NCBI GenBank assembly: GCA_028583405.1
Contig: CM053243.1
Location: 25,822,524-25,886,523 of the forward strand
Direction: 5' to 3'
Origin: Pogonophryne albipinna
Taxonomy: Eukaryota > Chordata > Actinopteri > Perciformes > Artedidraconidae
DNA: 64,000 bases
The notes below the pieces were generated by a model that saw only the letters and a program-made list of their open reading frames with translations, was not told where the DNA came from and did not search any database. A program made the position numbers and the translations under genes. The stretch's first letter is position 1, and each line of letters opens with the position of its first letter. Positions 12,027-24,900 of this stretch are shown here, piece after piece.

Positions 12027-12275
12027 CTCTGCTAACGTGAGCTAGCTTAGATCACGATGAAGTGAATGTAAAGCTAATGTAACGTTAGCTGTTATAGCGT
12101 CTGGCTAGGCTAACGTAAATAACAATAGCAACATTAAAAAGAAGTTCCCTTGTTGGACAAATGAATACCTAATACTTGATATACAACTTTATACAAATGA
12201 AATCGTAAACTGGACTTGTTGTCATCAGCTGAGGCACTTTACCGCACTGCTGTTTTCGAACAGGTTAGCACGTAA

Positions 12276-12287
12276 TGCGCATGCGTC
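12276..12287. promoter_or_regulatory. NRF-1-like site upstream of cenpq
   Basis: TGCGCATGCGTC is close to the palindromic NRF-1 consensus (YGCGCAYGCGCR). It is 250 bases upstream of the cenpq ATG, a usual place for this factor at cell-cycle and housekeeping promoters. Confidence 0.5.
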
Positions 12288-13337
12288 AATAGTGTGCTTT
12301 TTCTCCCCAGAGTTAAGACTGACAGGCAGCTATTCATCTAAGGCTAAGAAGTCATGGCCTAACACATTTGACCCATCATATTCACACTAGAATTATTATT
12401 GTATGAATCATACAATGGCTAATACAGCAGACTTCTTTGAGAAAACAAAACCCACATGACAAAGGTCTCATCCCATCTCCTACATAGGAACAAGACACGT
12501 TTTTTTTTCAATTTGTATCTCTTTGAAATTGTCTTGGTCTTTTTGTTGTTATGTTTGTTTCGCCCCTTTTTGTAGTCATTTTGAGTTTTTATTTTTTATT
12601 TTAACAGTGGTCATGAGTCTGCTTAAACGTCCTTAGTAGTTGTATGTTTCTCTGTGGTCATTTAGAATCTTTTCCTGGTTGTTACCAGAGAGGTTGTTTC
12701 ATGTCTCTTTGAGTGACATTTTGTAGGTGAAGGACCAGTAGGTTCCTTCAGTAATCCATTTATGATCCCAGCATGGTCACAATGTCAAACGCTGGGCATA
12801 ATAAACACAATGTCGCAGTGTATTGAAAGCATTGTATGTTTGAAGAATGTTTTCATTAGCTTTTCTGAACACATGAACACTATGGAGGGATTTATTGGCT
12901 GTTTGAATCTAAAAAGTTTGTAATTATAACAAAGATAAGAAAGATGAGTTTTGCTTTAATTTCTCAGACAGCAGGTTCATGCAGAGTTGTTGCAATATGT
13001 AAATGTTGATATTGACTTAGCTAAACCATCTTTGAATACCAGATAAGTGTAAAATATTGTTAGATATTAATGCTCCCTGCTCAAAATAGATTTAAAATTG
13101 TGCCAAATATAATTATCATGCATATATCTTACTCCATATACTCCATTTACATTATTCCAGCAAGACAGCAATTGGAATTTCACATTCAGCCTTTAATTAC
13201 TTGTTAAACCATAAATAAAAACAGGTATTTTTAGGTGACAGGAGATTTATTTTCACTTCCGTTTCACCCCTTTTTTCAGCAGATTACACATAAAGAGCTT
13301 TAAATTCAAATTGACAAAATGCGATTGAATTATTTAG

Positions 13338-13343
13338 TTTATT
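13338..13343 (-). terminator. Poly(A) signal of mrpl16
   Basis: AATAAA on the minus strand, 171 bases downstream of the mrpl16 stop codon. No competing signal was noticed between the two. Confidence 0.5.
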
Positions 13344-13513
13344 TGTACTTTAAAGCAGGAAATTAAAGAAATATCCCTTAGACAAATGTTAAATCCACTA
13401 ATACGTGTGTAAAAAAACAAAAATGAAAGAAGATTCCCAAAATGTACTGAATATTTAGGTCTGGATGGTAAACGTATGACAGACACTGCAGCCACGTATG
13501 TCCCTCAGGTCTG

Positions 13514-15923
13514 TCACACCCTCCATGGGAGGTGAAATTTGCCTGCAAAGCGTCCGTTGTGGCACAGGTCTTTGGGGCTGAGCACTTTCCTGATCCCCAA
13601 CATGTTGCCGAGCGTTATCTCCTTGAAGGTCCAGGGATTCTGGTTGTTCTGCTCCATATCAGCATGCTTCTTCTGAAAGGCTGCTAGGCTCGCTCTGCTA
13701 AAAACCTATAGGAAGTCCACAAAACAAAGAACGGGTTGTTTTTAAGAATTTACTGATACACTCCCTTTGGCTTTATATGGATCCTCAAGTGTATTTATGC
13801 ATGAATAATTTAAGCATTAAACAAAGAAAGCAACATTGTGTTTAAATGTTCTTTAAATTATCTCTGTAATCTTTTTAGGAGTCTTTTAGTATATAGATAA
13901 AACCCTATATGGACGGATCCCTTATCAAGATCTTCATTGAGGTATGATTTATTGCAGACTTGTTGTATTTCTGCATTTGTTTTTAGCAAAGTATACCTAA
14001 TCGACTGGCAGCTGTTTATATAAATAAAGTATGATTCACCAAAATATGCTTTTGAAAAAAGTCCACAAACAAAGTTAAGGGATATTTTGAAAGTGAATGT
14101 AAGAGTGTATGTCTGAAGTTCAGTATATACAGTATCAGTCATCTCACCTTGGCCTTGAAGGGTAGCTTTTGTGCCACTTCAGTCATGATACGCTGAATCT
14201 CTCCAAGCTCCACCTTTCCTCCGACTTCCACAATAAAGCGGCCGTAGCGCACAGGTGTCACGTATTGGTCGATGGCTCCCTTGCCCCCGCCCATGCGCAT
14301 ACCCAGACCTTTACGTGTGACAGGCTTATATGGACCATTGACACGCCAACGGGCAAATGTAGTCTTGGGATCCATCTTGCGATTGATGGTTAGACGGATC
14401 ATCTCTATGTGACCCCAATGAAGGTAGCCTCCTCCCATGGCCTGAGCATAAGAGAGACAGACAAGAGGGAGGTCACTTTTTCATGGTCTAAAACAAGTAT
14501 GTATTATTCTCTTGGCATTAGGTGCATAAAATAATACAAATACACATGAGTATTGAGTACATGTTTTGCTATATAGTATTTTTTTGAAACTTTGCATAAG
14601 TATAGTTACATCATCTTTCTGAAGAAGAAAGCTAAGTAAAAATAAACATTATTTTACGTTGTATAATACGTTGAAATAAGTGCTATTAAGAACCTGCTTA
14701 TACTGTATACAGTTACATAAGGTTAAATAATAAATTCAAGTAATACAATACTGCAGGTTACATGATCTTCATATGCTTGAATGCCTTAAGCAGCTGCAGA
14801 TATCAGCAGTCTCTTAACATTAAATCCACTCACCACAATAGCAAACTCTCCCTTAGTGAAGGCATTGGCTGCCGTCGCTGGGCCTTGGATATCCTTCAGA
14901 TTCTTCATCTCTTTCTTGGCGTTTTTAAAGTTAGGCATCTTGTTCACAAACTTCAGTTTGCGTCTGTCTGGCAGCACCACATCTTTAGAGGAAAAAACAA
15001 GTGAGGAATTATGAACATTTTCATAGTGCATCAGGCATGCATGTCGATGTAAGATTTTAAAAGTCCAAAGACTGGAGCAAGGACAGACATCTACTGTATG
15101 CATTATTGTGTAAACATAACAATGTCCTAATGTAGAAACTAAATGGTTACCACTGTGGTCTGGAGGAATGTCACGTGTATTCAGGCCAGCAGCCAGGACT
15201 TTCAGGTGGCCATGTAAAAGACCTGTGGAACAAACAGCAGATTACAGAACTGTCATTTATTACTGCTAATGTGCACTACTGCTCAGTTCACAGCCAAACC
15301 TCAGCCAGAGAGAGAAAAACTGGAGCAATTGTATTAGTTTTTCTCTGATATTTCCTATTTGAATAGAACAAGACCCATTTGAAAGTACAGTTATTTTTGA
15401 CTTTTAGACGTAACTGTGTACACAAATTGTGTTTTTCAGTTAAAGTAGACTGTTGTTAATATTGGTCCCCTTCATTCATCTCTAATGTACTCTAGCCAAC
15501 TGTTTTAAACCAGTGAAAACTGTTTTCACTTTATACATGTTTTAATATATATATATAAGTATAATTTGCTTTGCTCTGTGTTAGTAGTTGGTCGTGCCTT
15601 AATTATTGCTCTTCATTCTGATGCTCTACCTTTATGACTATAACACCTGTGCAAAAACTATGAGTTTAAAATATTGTATTTGCTTACTCTGAAATATACA
15701 GCTTAAGTGCACATACTTACGGACTATGTGAAACAAACCAATTAATATGCATATGAACATGTCATGCCTAATAAAGACCATACATTAGCTTGTTTTGTTA
15801 ACTTCTAACGCAATAAAGGAAGAATTAACACATGAACTGAGCTGACTTGTTACCTTGCTGGTGACCATTCACTCGACACAAAGCAGTCAGTCCGCCGACA
15901 GCAGCCTTTATGATGGAAAACAT
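13514..15923 (-). CDS. mrpl16: Mitochondrial large ribosomal subunit protein uL16m
   Basis: Five exons on the minus strand: 15923-15854, 15222-15151, 14982-14834, 14441-14148, 13705-13514. Phases agree and give 258 aa (human 251). The N-terminus ([18 protein letters not shown]) looks like a mitochondrial targeting sequence. The core has [39 protein letters not shown] and KLPFKAK, the universal L16 signature. The C-terminus has [19 protein letters not shown] and a final FHLPWRV. The protein builds the peptidyl-transferase side of the mitoribosome large subunit. ATG 15923 gives the best transit peptide. Confidence 0.97.
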
Positions 15924-16660
15924 GATATTACCCTTTGAATGGACTCTATAAACACCAAACTGTCACTGTGTGTGGTCGATATAAGAGCATTATAAGGTGG
16001 TAACTCATTAAAGCATTGTTAACATCACGCTCTGTACAAGGTCGCTGCCATTGCTGTGATGCTTCTTCTTCTTTTGGTTTCAATGCAACCAATGTCTTAG
16101 TTGCATGTCGCCACCTGCTGTACGGAGTGTGTAACATGTTTTTATGATAACTAAATTAAAACAAAACCAACAAATATTAAAAACACTAAAATCCAAATAC
16201 AATAGGGGTGACCTACTTGTTCAGCCTAGTATTACAAATCTGCTTTGATATGGAGTGACATGACACAGGAAAAAAAACCTTTAGATAGAGAATGCTGAAT
16301 TTTCAATAACATATTCATATAAAATGTAAAAGACACTAAAATCGAAAGGAATGTCGTCCAGTGCAGTATTACAATGATGCATTTATATGGAATCACTTAG
16401 TCACATGATACATTGAAGCTATTGTAAAAGCAAAACTTCTATATTGGAGTTTCAATAAAATGTTAAAATAAAAATAACCCCCACTTATATCCAATTAAAA
16501 GATCTATGTCCTACTAGTCCAGTGTTGAAACACAATGCTGCATTGATTCAGATTCCCTTGGTCAAATGAAAAAAAAAACTATTGAAGAAAACAATACTTT
16601 AAAAATCACGTCTAAACACCAGGGGAATACTTTTTAGGTGTGAAATTGAAACACCATAAG
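15924..16660. other. Intergenic between mrpl16 start and tgfbrap1 3' end
   Basis: AT-rich, with no conserved frame. The first few hundred bases should contain the mrpl16 promoter. No TATA box or clear factor site was recognised. Confidence 0.5.
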
Positions 16661-18931
16661 TTGATGTACAGTTTCATGTTTATTAAAATGGGACGGATTT
16701 ACAGTTTGTACGCTCCATCCACATTGGCATTGATTTAGAAAGCAACAAGTACAAATGCAGTATATACATACAAGTATATTTATAAAATACAATAGTATTT
16801 TTTCACACAACAGTTTTTTCTTTTAATTATTTGATGTCATGGTTAGGATGCTTTTTGAGCAAGCTACACTGACATTGTCCGGATAGAAGGATGCTGTGCA
16901 TAAGCTGTGAGTCAAAGAAAGTGAGTCAAGCCAAAAAAGAATTACAAAACTTAAATCTCCATGTTAGAAAAATAGTCCCATGAGTGCACAAAGTTCCCTC
17001 ACAGAAATGTGTTGCAATTACAAGAGGCTAGAATCAATAGCACAGGCAGCAGAGAAACAAGAAATACCTGTAAATTAATTCAAGACGCACTTATGCTCTT
17101 TGCTTCTGTTGAAAACTTGTTTAAGCGATGTTTAACAATCGGGGTTCATGGAGACTTGTTTTTGGAAGTACCAATATTCTCTTTTTCAGAACAAATTTGA
17201 ATGAAACCCTTGTATAAAGTGTGTAGTGAGTAAGGATTCCTTTTCACATACGACTGTCAATATTGCTATTTTAATAACTGTGTTTTTGCCAGGTTTGATC
17301 ACCTCTCGTTATAAGCAATTCCATGCAGCCCGAGATCATTCAATATAAACCCTTTGCAAATGAGTAGAGATGTAGCAAGATGTTGTCGGTGCATCAAAGC
17401 CATGTTTTGTGTTTTCTTAATTTTCAAACATAAGTAAGTGAATCAGTTTTTTGCATTGCAATATAATGTATTATGAGACAGCAGTTTCATTTAGTCATCC
17501 TTGACCTTTGTTAGGAATGTGGTAGAAATTCATCCTTATCCATATCACCTGCTATACACGATACTTGTAATCACTGATTGGACCACCAGGGGTTGTGGTA
17601 ATAGATTGTGATCTGAAGTAGAATAATAAAAGATGGATCAGGTTTGGAGTATTTGTTCCAAACAGCTTAATATATTTATCGTGTTTTGTTTCACTCTTAT
17701 AAAAAGCACATTCAGGGCATATTGAGTAATGATAAAGAACACCATTAAGTCTTTTGCATTAGGTTCCACCTGTAACTCATTTGATTTAAACATAACTGCC
17801 TTCTTGGGTTCAAATACTTGTTTACGGCCTAAATAAAAACTGTACATCTCTTACATCACAATATGTAAGCAGTTAACATATCTTATTAGCCCACAGGTAG
17901 TAATGAAGTAGATTCATTACAGCGATCTCACATTATACAAATGTAAATGTTTGGAACAAATGACCTCCCAGCCCTTTCCTGAAGAGAAGTCAGAATAACA
18001 GATATCTTTAATTGGACTTTCTAATTATTATTACATTTCGCCTCTGGTTGACATTTGTTTTGTGGTTGACAGGATTTAAAATGAACTATCTTTATCACTT
18101 AGTACATGAGCCAATCAAACACAATATATCTACGGTATGAAAGCAGGCGAGTGGTTAATATATTTATTTCATTTGTAACTTAAAAATAGACAAAATGTAT
18201 GAAGCTTGATTTCACATGATTAGATGATATTTTCCAACCTACTGACATATTATTGGTAAAGATTTTTTGGTTGGCATAAGCGGGCTGTTCTGAGGGTCCT
18301 TGAAGCAGTTTGAGTGATGATTTCACTGTTGTTGCTCCACACACGACACACGGTTGAAAACCAAAAGTCCCCGGATCAAACTGTTGAACTGAAACACTGA
18401 GTCCAACATCCAGGGGGAAATAAAGCAGCAGGGAGACCAGATCACAGAGAGTAAAAGACAGCCAGAGACTCTGTTTGCATCAGCACTGAAGGTTGTAGTA
18501 TTTGACATTAAAACGATGCAATGTGCAAGTTAGGACAATATTAATACAATACCCAAATGAGGGGATTAGACCACAACTGTAAGAGTGGTAATAATATGCA
18601 TGCTTCAGAAATATTTGGAACAGGTTTCAAATATTGTGTGTTCTGTAGTTCACCGGGACCGCCCTGAAGTCCACGGATAAGCACGGAGGCCCCTCTTTAA
18701 TAAGTGGATTATTGGGCAGCCGGACTGCTGTTGTTCCTAACTTCAGACAGTGTGGTACAATTGCAGCACGGGAATAAATAGAAGAAATCATCCGTTTCTC
18801 CCTTGCACTCTCACACACAGCTTTGTTTGTGTTTCTCATCATGTTCTGTGCTTTTGTTATCCCCCACAGTCCTCAGTACGTCCTGCTTTAGTGCCTCCGA
18901 TCAGTCACATGGTAGCTTACAGGGTCAAGTC
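16661..18931 (-). other. tgfbrap1: Probable 3' UTR of tgfbrap1
   Basis: After the stop codon at 18932 there is no further gene until mrpl16. A minus-strand AATAAA at 16679-16684 would end a 3' UTR of about 2.27 kb. There are no splice signals with coding sequence in between. The extent is inferred, and an earlier poly(A) site is possible. Confidence 0.45.
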
Positions 18932-21900
18932 TCACGTGTGGTTACTGCTATTAGTTAACTGTCTCTTATTGGGAGAGTCTCTTACTCTCTGGGCGACACA
19001 GTGTGTGTGGACAGGCGCTCCACCTGGCAGACACACCACGTCGGGCTCGCTGAAGGTGTTGTGGCACAGGTGGCATCCTTTCTTCTCAGACACAAAGATC
19101 GGTTTCTTCCGGTCTTTCAACTGAGGAGAAAGAAACACAAGGGCAGTGTTACAAAGCAGGAATGAGCATAGAGTATATTCTTTTAAATGGTTGGCATTTT
19201 TTGGGGGGGACCATGAGTAAAACCCTTAAAATAATAATACATATAAAAAGGCAGACACATGTTCTGTCAATCCTTAAATATGCAGCTTTTCTTTAGTTGT
19301 TTATTTATAATTGTTTGGTTGACTCAGGATTGATAAATGAGTTATTCATATTGTGACAACAAAACATTAACTAAATAAATAACCATAGCCTGTAAAACAT
19401 CACATTTCAAAAGTATGATTAAGTATTTGACTGAGTTTAATGTTTTTGGGTATTGTCATGTGTTTCTCACCCTGTCGTGGAGCAGTTGGAGGTTTTCGGA
19501 CTGGGCGAGCCCCACGGCGATCTGCGCGGTGCGGCCGGCGTGCATGCTGGTCCTGACGGCTCGGCCCAGGAAGGGCCGCAGCAGCTGCAGGGACCAGCCC
19601 TCAGGGAGCATGCGCAGCACACGGACTGCATCGAACACCTCGCCATGGCGATTCAGGAGATCCACTGCCGCCATCTCCAGCTCTCCACCCCCTGCTGCTG
19701 CTGCCTGGGACTTTCCAGGAAGGCTCCGGTCTAGATACACCTCCAGGAGCAGGTGAAAGAGCTGCTGTTGGTATGCAGAATCCCGACAAGAAGAGGCCCA
19801 GACGCAGAAGGCCTCAGCGGACGAGAAGTCTTTGAGCTTGTGCACCAATATGTGCAGAGCTTTGTCATTCTCCTCCAGCTTACCATGTAGTGTTGCACGC
19901 TCCAGCAGCAGCTGTTCACAGTTCTCCATCTTACCTAAAGAGAGCAGGAGGAAAGGAAACATTAACAAAACCTGCATGTGAACTCTCGTTGAGACCTACT
20001 GTATCACATCTTTCTAGAAATGATTTTCCACCTTTCCACCTCGAAGCAGCACTAAGCCTGCATAGCATTTCTGATTCCACAACTGTCAAACTATATGTGT
20101 AAGAAGTACATTAATATGTGCAGAGCGTTGTCATTCTCAAGCTAAACATCCTCACATTACGTCAAACTTTACACAAACATAGAGGGATCCATCATAGGAT
20201 TCAAATATGTCCGTGTTGAGGCATCTTCCGAGCTGTGGCTCACCTAGAAGGAACTGTGCCCGGTAAAGGTTGGACTCCCTGAGCAGAGCCTGGAGCCGCT
20301 GTCTCGCTCTGCTGAGGCGCTCTTCATCTGCTGGCGCCTCCGACAACAGCGACAGAACTCTCTCCAGGTACAACACGGCCAGGTGAGTGTGGAACTTCTC
20401 TTTCTGCAGACACAAACATGAGAGAAAACTATCTGAGTTCAATAGGAAAGCAGATACACTAAAGAATAAAAACAATTTTCAGATAAAACCTTGATTAAGA
20501 GCGTTTTCTAATAAGCTTACTTGAAAGACAATGAAAGATGGGCTCAAAAGTGCAGCATTACATACAACTTGAATCCTCACAATTGTATGCCTTCGCCAAC
20601 CAATCAGGTTGCAGTTTACATCCATGTCTGTCCAAAATGTCATCATGTTTTATTATATCAGATATTTGTGGGAGATTGTCATAATTAGCATACAAATTAA
20701 CGAGTAATGACCTAAATTTGTTTTTGAGGACATATTGACCTTTGACCACCAGTCCTTATCCGTCCATCTTTGAGCCCAGGAGGGCCTTTGTGGTCAATTT
20801 GAAGAAATTCCCCCCAAGGCTTTGCTGACGCATTACATCGATAAGAATGGGATAGACTGACTAAACCAAAAAAAGCCCATTGTTGTGGGCAGTGCGAGGC
20901 CTAAAAAGAAAAAACTATGTTTGGACATTAACAGGATCCACCTTTGTAACCATCAATAAATCAGGAGAATCGTTTTCAAATTAAGTTTTAAAAGCACATA
21001 CAAAAATTCATCCTTCCAGTACTTATGTGTCGCAGTACTGCAGTGATGAGCCAGGTAGAAATGAATGATGTTCTTTCCCAAATTGTAAGTCAAGGGAAAG
21101 TGAGCCACCGTGACAAGTTTCATATTTAGAATGTGGTCAATAGAGAGTCTGTTTCAGTTCATGGAAATATAATAATAATGCAACTCAGTACTTTGGAGAA
21201 GTGCTACTGCTTGGGAACTCATCTAATGCTGCTTGCTAGCCTGCAGAAACCCTCATTTGGATCAGCATCGCTCGCACATATTTTGTGTATATTGCTCAAG
21301 GAGAAAGCCAACCACTTGTTGACACGTGATCTACGATGTATCCTAGGATCTAGGATATGTTTGTAATCATTTGGAATGTACCTTTATCTTTCTCTCCAGC
21401 ACCAGGTGTTCCAGGAAGAGAAGCAGCGCCTGGCTGTGCTTCCCCAGATATGTGATGGCCTCCTCAGGGTTCAGCTCCGTCACATCCTTACTGACAGGCC
21501 TCTTAGTGAAGATGTGGACACCTATCTGTGAACACAAACGAAGGTTAAAAATAACCAGGCATGAAGGAGAAAGCATGCAGAATACCAGTGATACAAGTAT
21601 TGTATTACAAACATTTGGAAGTGTATCTATACAATCCACACATAAATGGAGTTGTATATCGGTACCAGCGACGTGCAGTCAGGGGAGGCAGAGCCTCACC
21701 TGTCATACTCCAATGTGACGGGGAAAAAACTAAATAGTAATAATAATAAAATGTCTCCACTGATCTGTGTTGTAAACGTGATTTCTGTATGATTCCAATC
21801 GCTTTTTATAGTCAAAATCGGCAAATTTGCCGAGCTCCGCTACAACTACGGGTAGCGATGAGAAGTGAGGCAGGGACGAGCTCTGCCTCCCGTAAGCCCA

Positions 21901-24900
21901 CAGTAACTGGCTGGAGCGCGGGCACTAATTTAGCTCAAATATGAGATGGTTACAGGCATGCGCTTAGTGCCCGCGCTCCAGCCAGTTACTGTGGGGTGAG
22001 GTGAGACCCAGATGAGATCTACCTCACCTCAGATGCGTCACCCCACAGAAACTGGCTGGAGCACGGGCACTAAGCGCATGCCTGTTACCATCTCACTGTA
22101 GGTAGATTGTAGATCCCCTTATTACATGTATCCACCCCATCCATAGTCTCTAAATAACTTATTTCACGTATATATGATATTTAGGCTCGTTAGTCTCATC
22201 ATACAACGGCAATGAAAAAAGCAGCAGGGGAGGCAGCCATAACCTCTGCCGCACTGAAGGGGGCGCACGCGAGCCCACAGGTTCTTGTTGCTACTGTTAT
22301 TCTACGCAAAAAAGATCTTTGTCTAGAACAGGGATGGGCAAATGGCGGCCCGCGGGCCGCATGCGGCCCCCACCTCCTCTTTTTGCAGCCCTCAGATTAA
22401 TTTATAAACAACGTAATTAATAAATAAATTTATTTTTAATTTTTTTTAACTTGTAGTACTGATACCGTCCACTAGACTCTTAGTTACGTCGCGAGCTGCG
22501 TAGATGATTTCAAATACCGCGAAATAATCTGTGACACATTTGTGTGTATTGTGTTTGTTTCCCGGGGAAACCCTCACAAGAAACACCGGCTGTTGTTATG
22601 CCTGCTGTGACGTTAAGTTGCCTCTTGTAATTATGCCTTTACAATCTTAAAAGTTGTTTTTATCATCTGAATTTGGCGAAACAAGTTTAATATTCTTAAA
22701 ACCAAGACTTTGTTTATTTGAAATCAGATGAAAACAAATTGTCACGGACCCTGCCGTGTTATCTATGATTACTACGCTTTTCATTCATAATTTCAGCGAG
22801 AGGGAGGGGGAGTGGTGCTGAGGAACAGCAGAGTGCGGGCTGACAGGTGTCTGTGTTGACATTCCCCTTATTGTGCGTCAGCAGAGACAGGCTACAAGTG
22901 TCTTAGGTTCAAGTTAGACAACTAATGTCTGGGTTAGTGTTTATGACTTCATGTTTATGTCATCTTAATGGTTAATCTAAATACACACACATTTTCCGTG
23001 CTTTCCAATAGTTTAAAATAGCTTTATTCCACTGTTTAATAACCTGTTCAATACAAACATGCCACTTGTAAAAATGAAATAACATTTCTGTGAACTGATA
23101 TTTGTTTAGTGAGTTTATTAGAGGATGTTCCCATTTTTTGGGGATGTTCCCTTTGATTGTAAAATGTCAATGAAGATGTCAGACTTAGTATATTTGTTAA
23201 TAATTACATACAACACATGGAATTTGTGTGTGTGTGTGTTCCAAGTGAATCTGCGGCCCCCTGGTGGCCAGTACATCAATGATATGGCCCCCACCACCAT
23301 CAAAGTTGCCCATCCCAGGTCTAGAAGGATAGGCAAATGGACTTCATCTTCAAGTCAAGGTAAGACCAACATTTTATTGAAAATTGGATCTTACTAAGAG
23401 AGAACAATCCAATATTTAAATGAAACTAAAAATGTTAAAAATCCTTTTGTTGAACGGCCTGTTTAAAATTAATCGAAACATCAGACTAAAAAAGCTTTTG
23501 AAAATAACAGAATATTCCGATTATTGTCAAAATATAATATTTGTAAATCTGACTCTGAAAGAGTCAGTGCCTCACCAGCCATGAACCTCACCGCACGTCA
23601 CTGATCGGTACATATAAGGGTGCTAAATGAGAACTTGTTTTTTGTAAGGAACTGAAAAAAACTCAAACTGATCACATCTCTGCTGCCCTCCTGACTCCAT
23701 TGTTTTGCATTTGAATAATGTGGACAATGGAGAAATTATACTTGTGTTTACATTTTTACAATGAATAATAGAATGATCCTTGAGGTCATCTAAAGTCCTG
23801 GTGACGTACCGTGGGATCTTTAGCCAAGGCCCAGTCTGCATGCTTCCACACGAGGTCCGGGTTGGAGCAGGAGCAGAGGAAGTCCACGATGTACTCATAG
23901 AGGCCGGACCTGGTGGAGTCCTGCAGATCCCCGTCTACAACACGGATCCACAGCTGTCAGAAAAGAAGAGGGGATTCGTTAAATATCTACAAAATGGTGG
24001 CGCTGATTCCTTCAGAAGACTCATTTTAGGTGCACATACCTGAAGTGCTGCAGAATCCTGACTATTGTAATGATAGAGAAGCCCAAGTGCAAAATATCTA
24101 CAAGAGGAAAAAAGACAGTGAGTATAGCAAAGGCTGTTTCTGTACAACATATGAAATTAGCTGGACTAAACTGGATACAGTTGTAAATGGGATGGTTCAA
24201 TATCAAATCATTACATTGTCTTTACCTTAAGGGCTATTTATCCATCTAAAATGTGTTGGGTGACTGTGGAATATATAGTTATGATATTTGATTGCTGTTT
24301 CAGATGAATTGTAATTATATGAGCCCATCTACACATGTGAAGGGCCTAAACAAATTAAAATGTCTGCGTTATAATACAGGCATTTCCTTTGCGTTTTGAA
24401 AGAAATTACACAAACTTATCTTAAAAGTAAGAGCACGAAACCAAAATGATTGGATACACACTTGTGATATTTCTCCAGCCACGGGACGCTGTCTGCTAGC
24501 AGGCAGGCGTTGTCTGAAGCTAGCAGGTCGAGGAGGCTGTCGTGGTCCTGTTCAGCGTACAGCTTCAGCAGAGCCGTGTCCACGTCCTCTCTGCAGCCAT
24601 TGGCCACCTCTGTGCTTCGTACCTGTGTTCGGAGAGAAGACAAAACAATGGGTACGGATGTAGTAATACATGGACTACTGAGACGTGAACTCTCTCCATT
24701 ATAACATGCATATACATCTTTTTTTATCATTCCATTTACCTCTCCCAAATAACTGATGAGGAATTTCTTGCATCGCAGCACTTTCTCCTGGTCGCCCTGC
24801 GCCAGGTGGTTCAGGTCTGCAAACTCGTGAAGAGGAGGGTGGCAGCGTGTGAAGGAAGAGGAAGCTGGCAGCAGCAGAGGGTAGAGAGAGATCAGCTCCC

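Larger units (their letters stand above)
12027..13513. other. cenpq upstream region and mrpl16 3' flank
   Basis: No coding sequence. The left few hundred bases are the cenpq promoter side. The right end should hold the mrpl16 3' UTR, with a minus-strand AATAAA at 13338-13343, about 170 bases past the mrpl16 stop. Confidence 0.5.
21666..23603. mobile_element. Non-autonomous hAT-type element (outer copy)
   Basis: Termini CAGCGACGTGC (left) and GCACGTCACTG (right, inverted) are nearly perfect TIRs starting with CA. The flanking octamer ATCGGTAC is repeated exactly at 21658-21665 and 23604-23611, the 8-bp duplication typical of hAT. It lies in the tgfbrap1 intron between 21526 and 23809 and is interrupted by a second hAT element. 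Without that insert it is about 940 bp and has no transposase frame. Confidence 0.93.

Noticed and set aside
18750..19124. 124-codon plus-strand frame
   Set aside because: Overlaps the last tgfbrap1 exon in antisense and its 3' UTR. No conserved domain.
19415..19756. Plus-strand frame rich in Arg/Ser
   Set aside because: Antisense of the tgfbrap1 exon 19934-19471. Its composition reflects the codon bias of the real strand.
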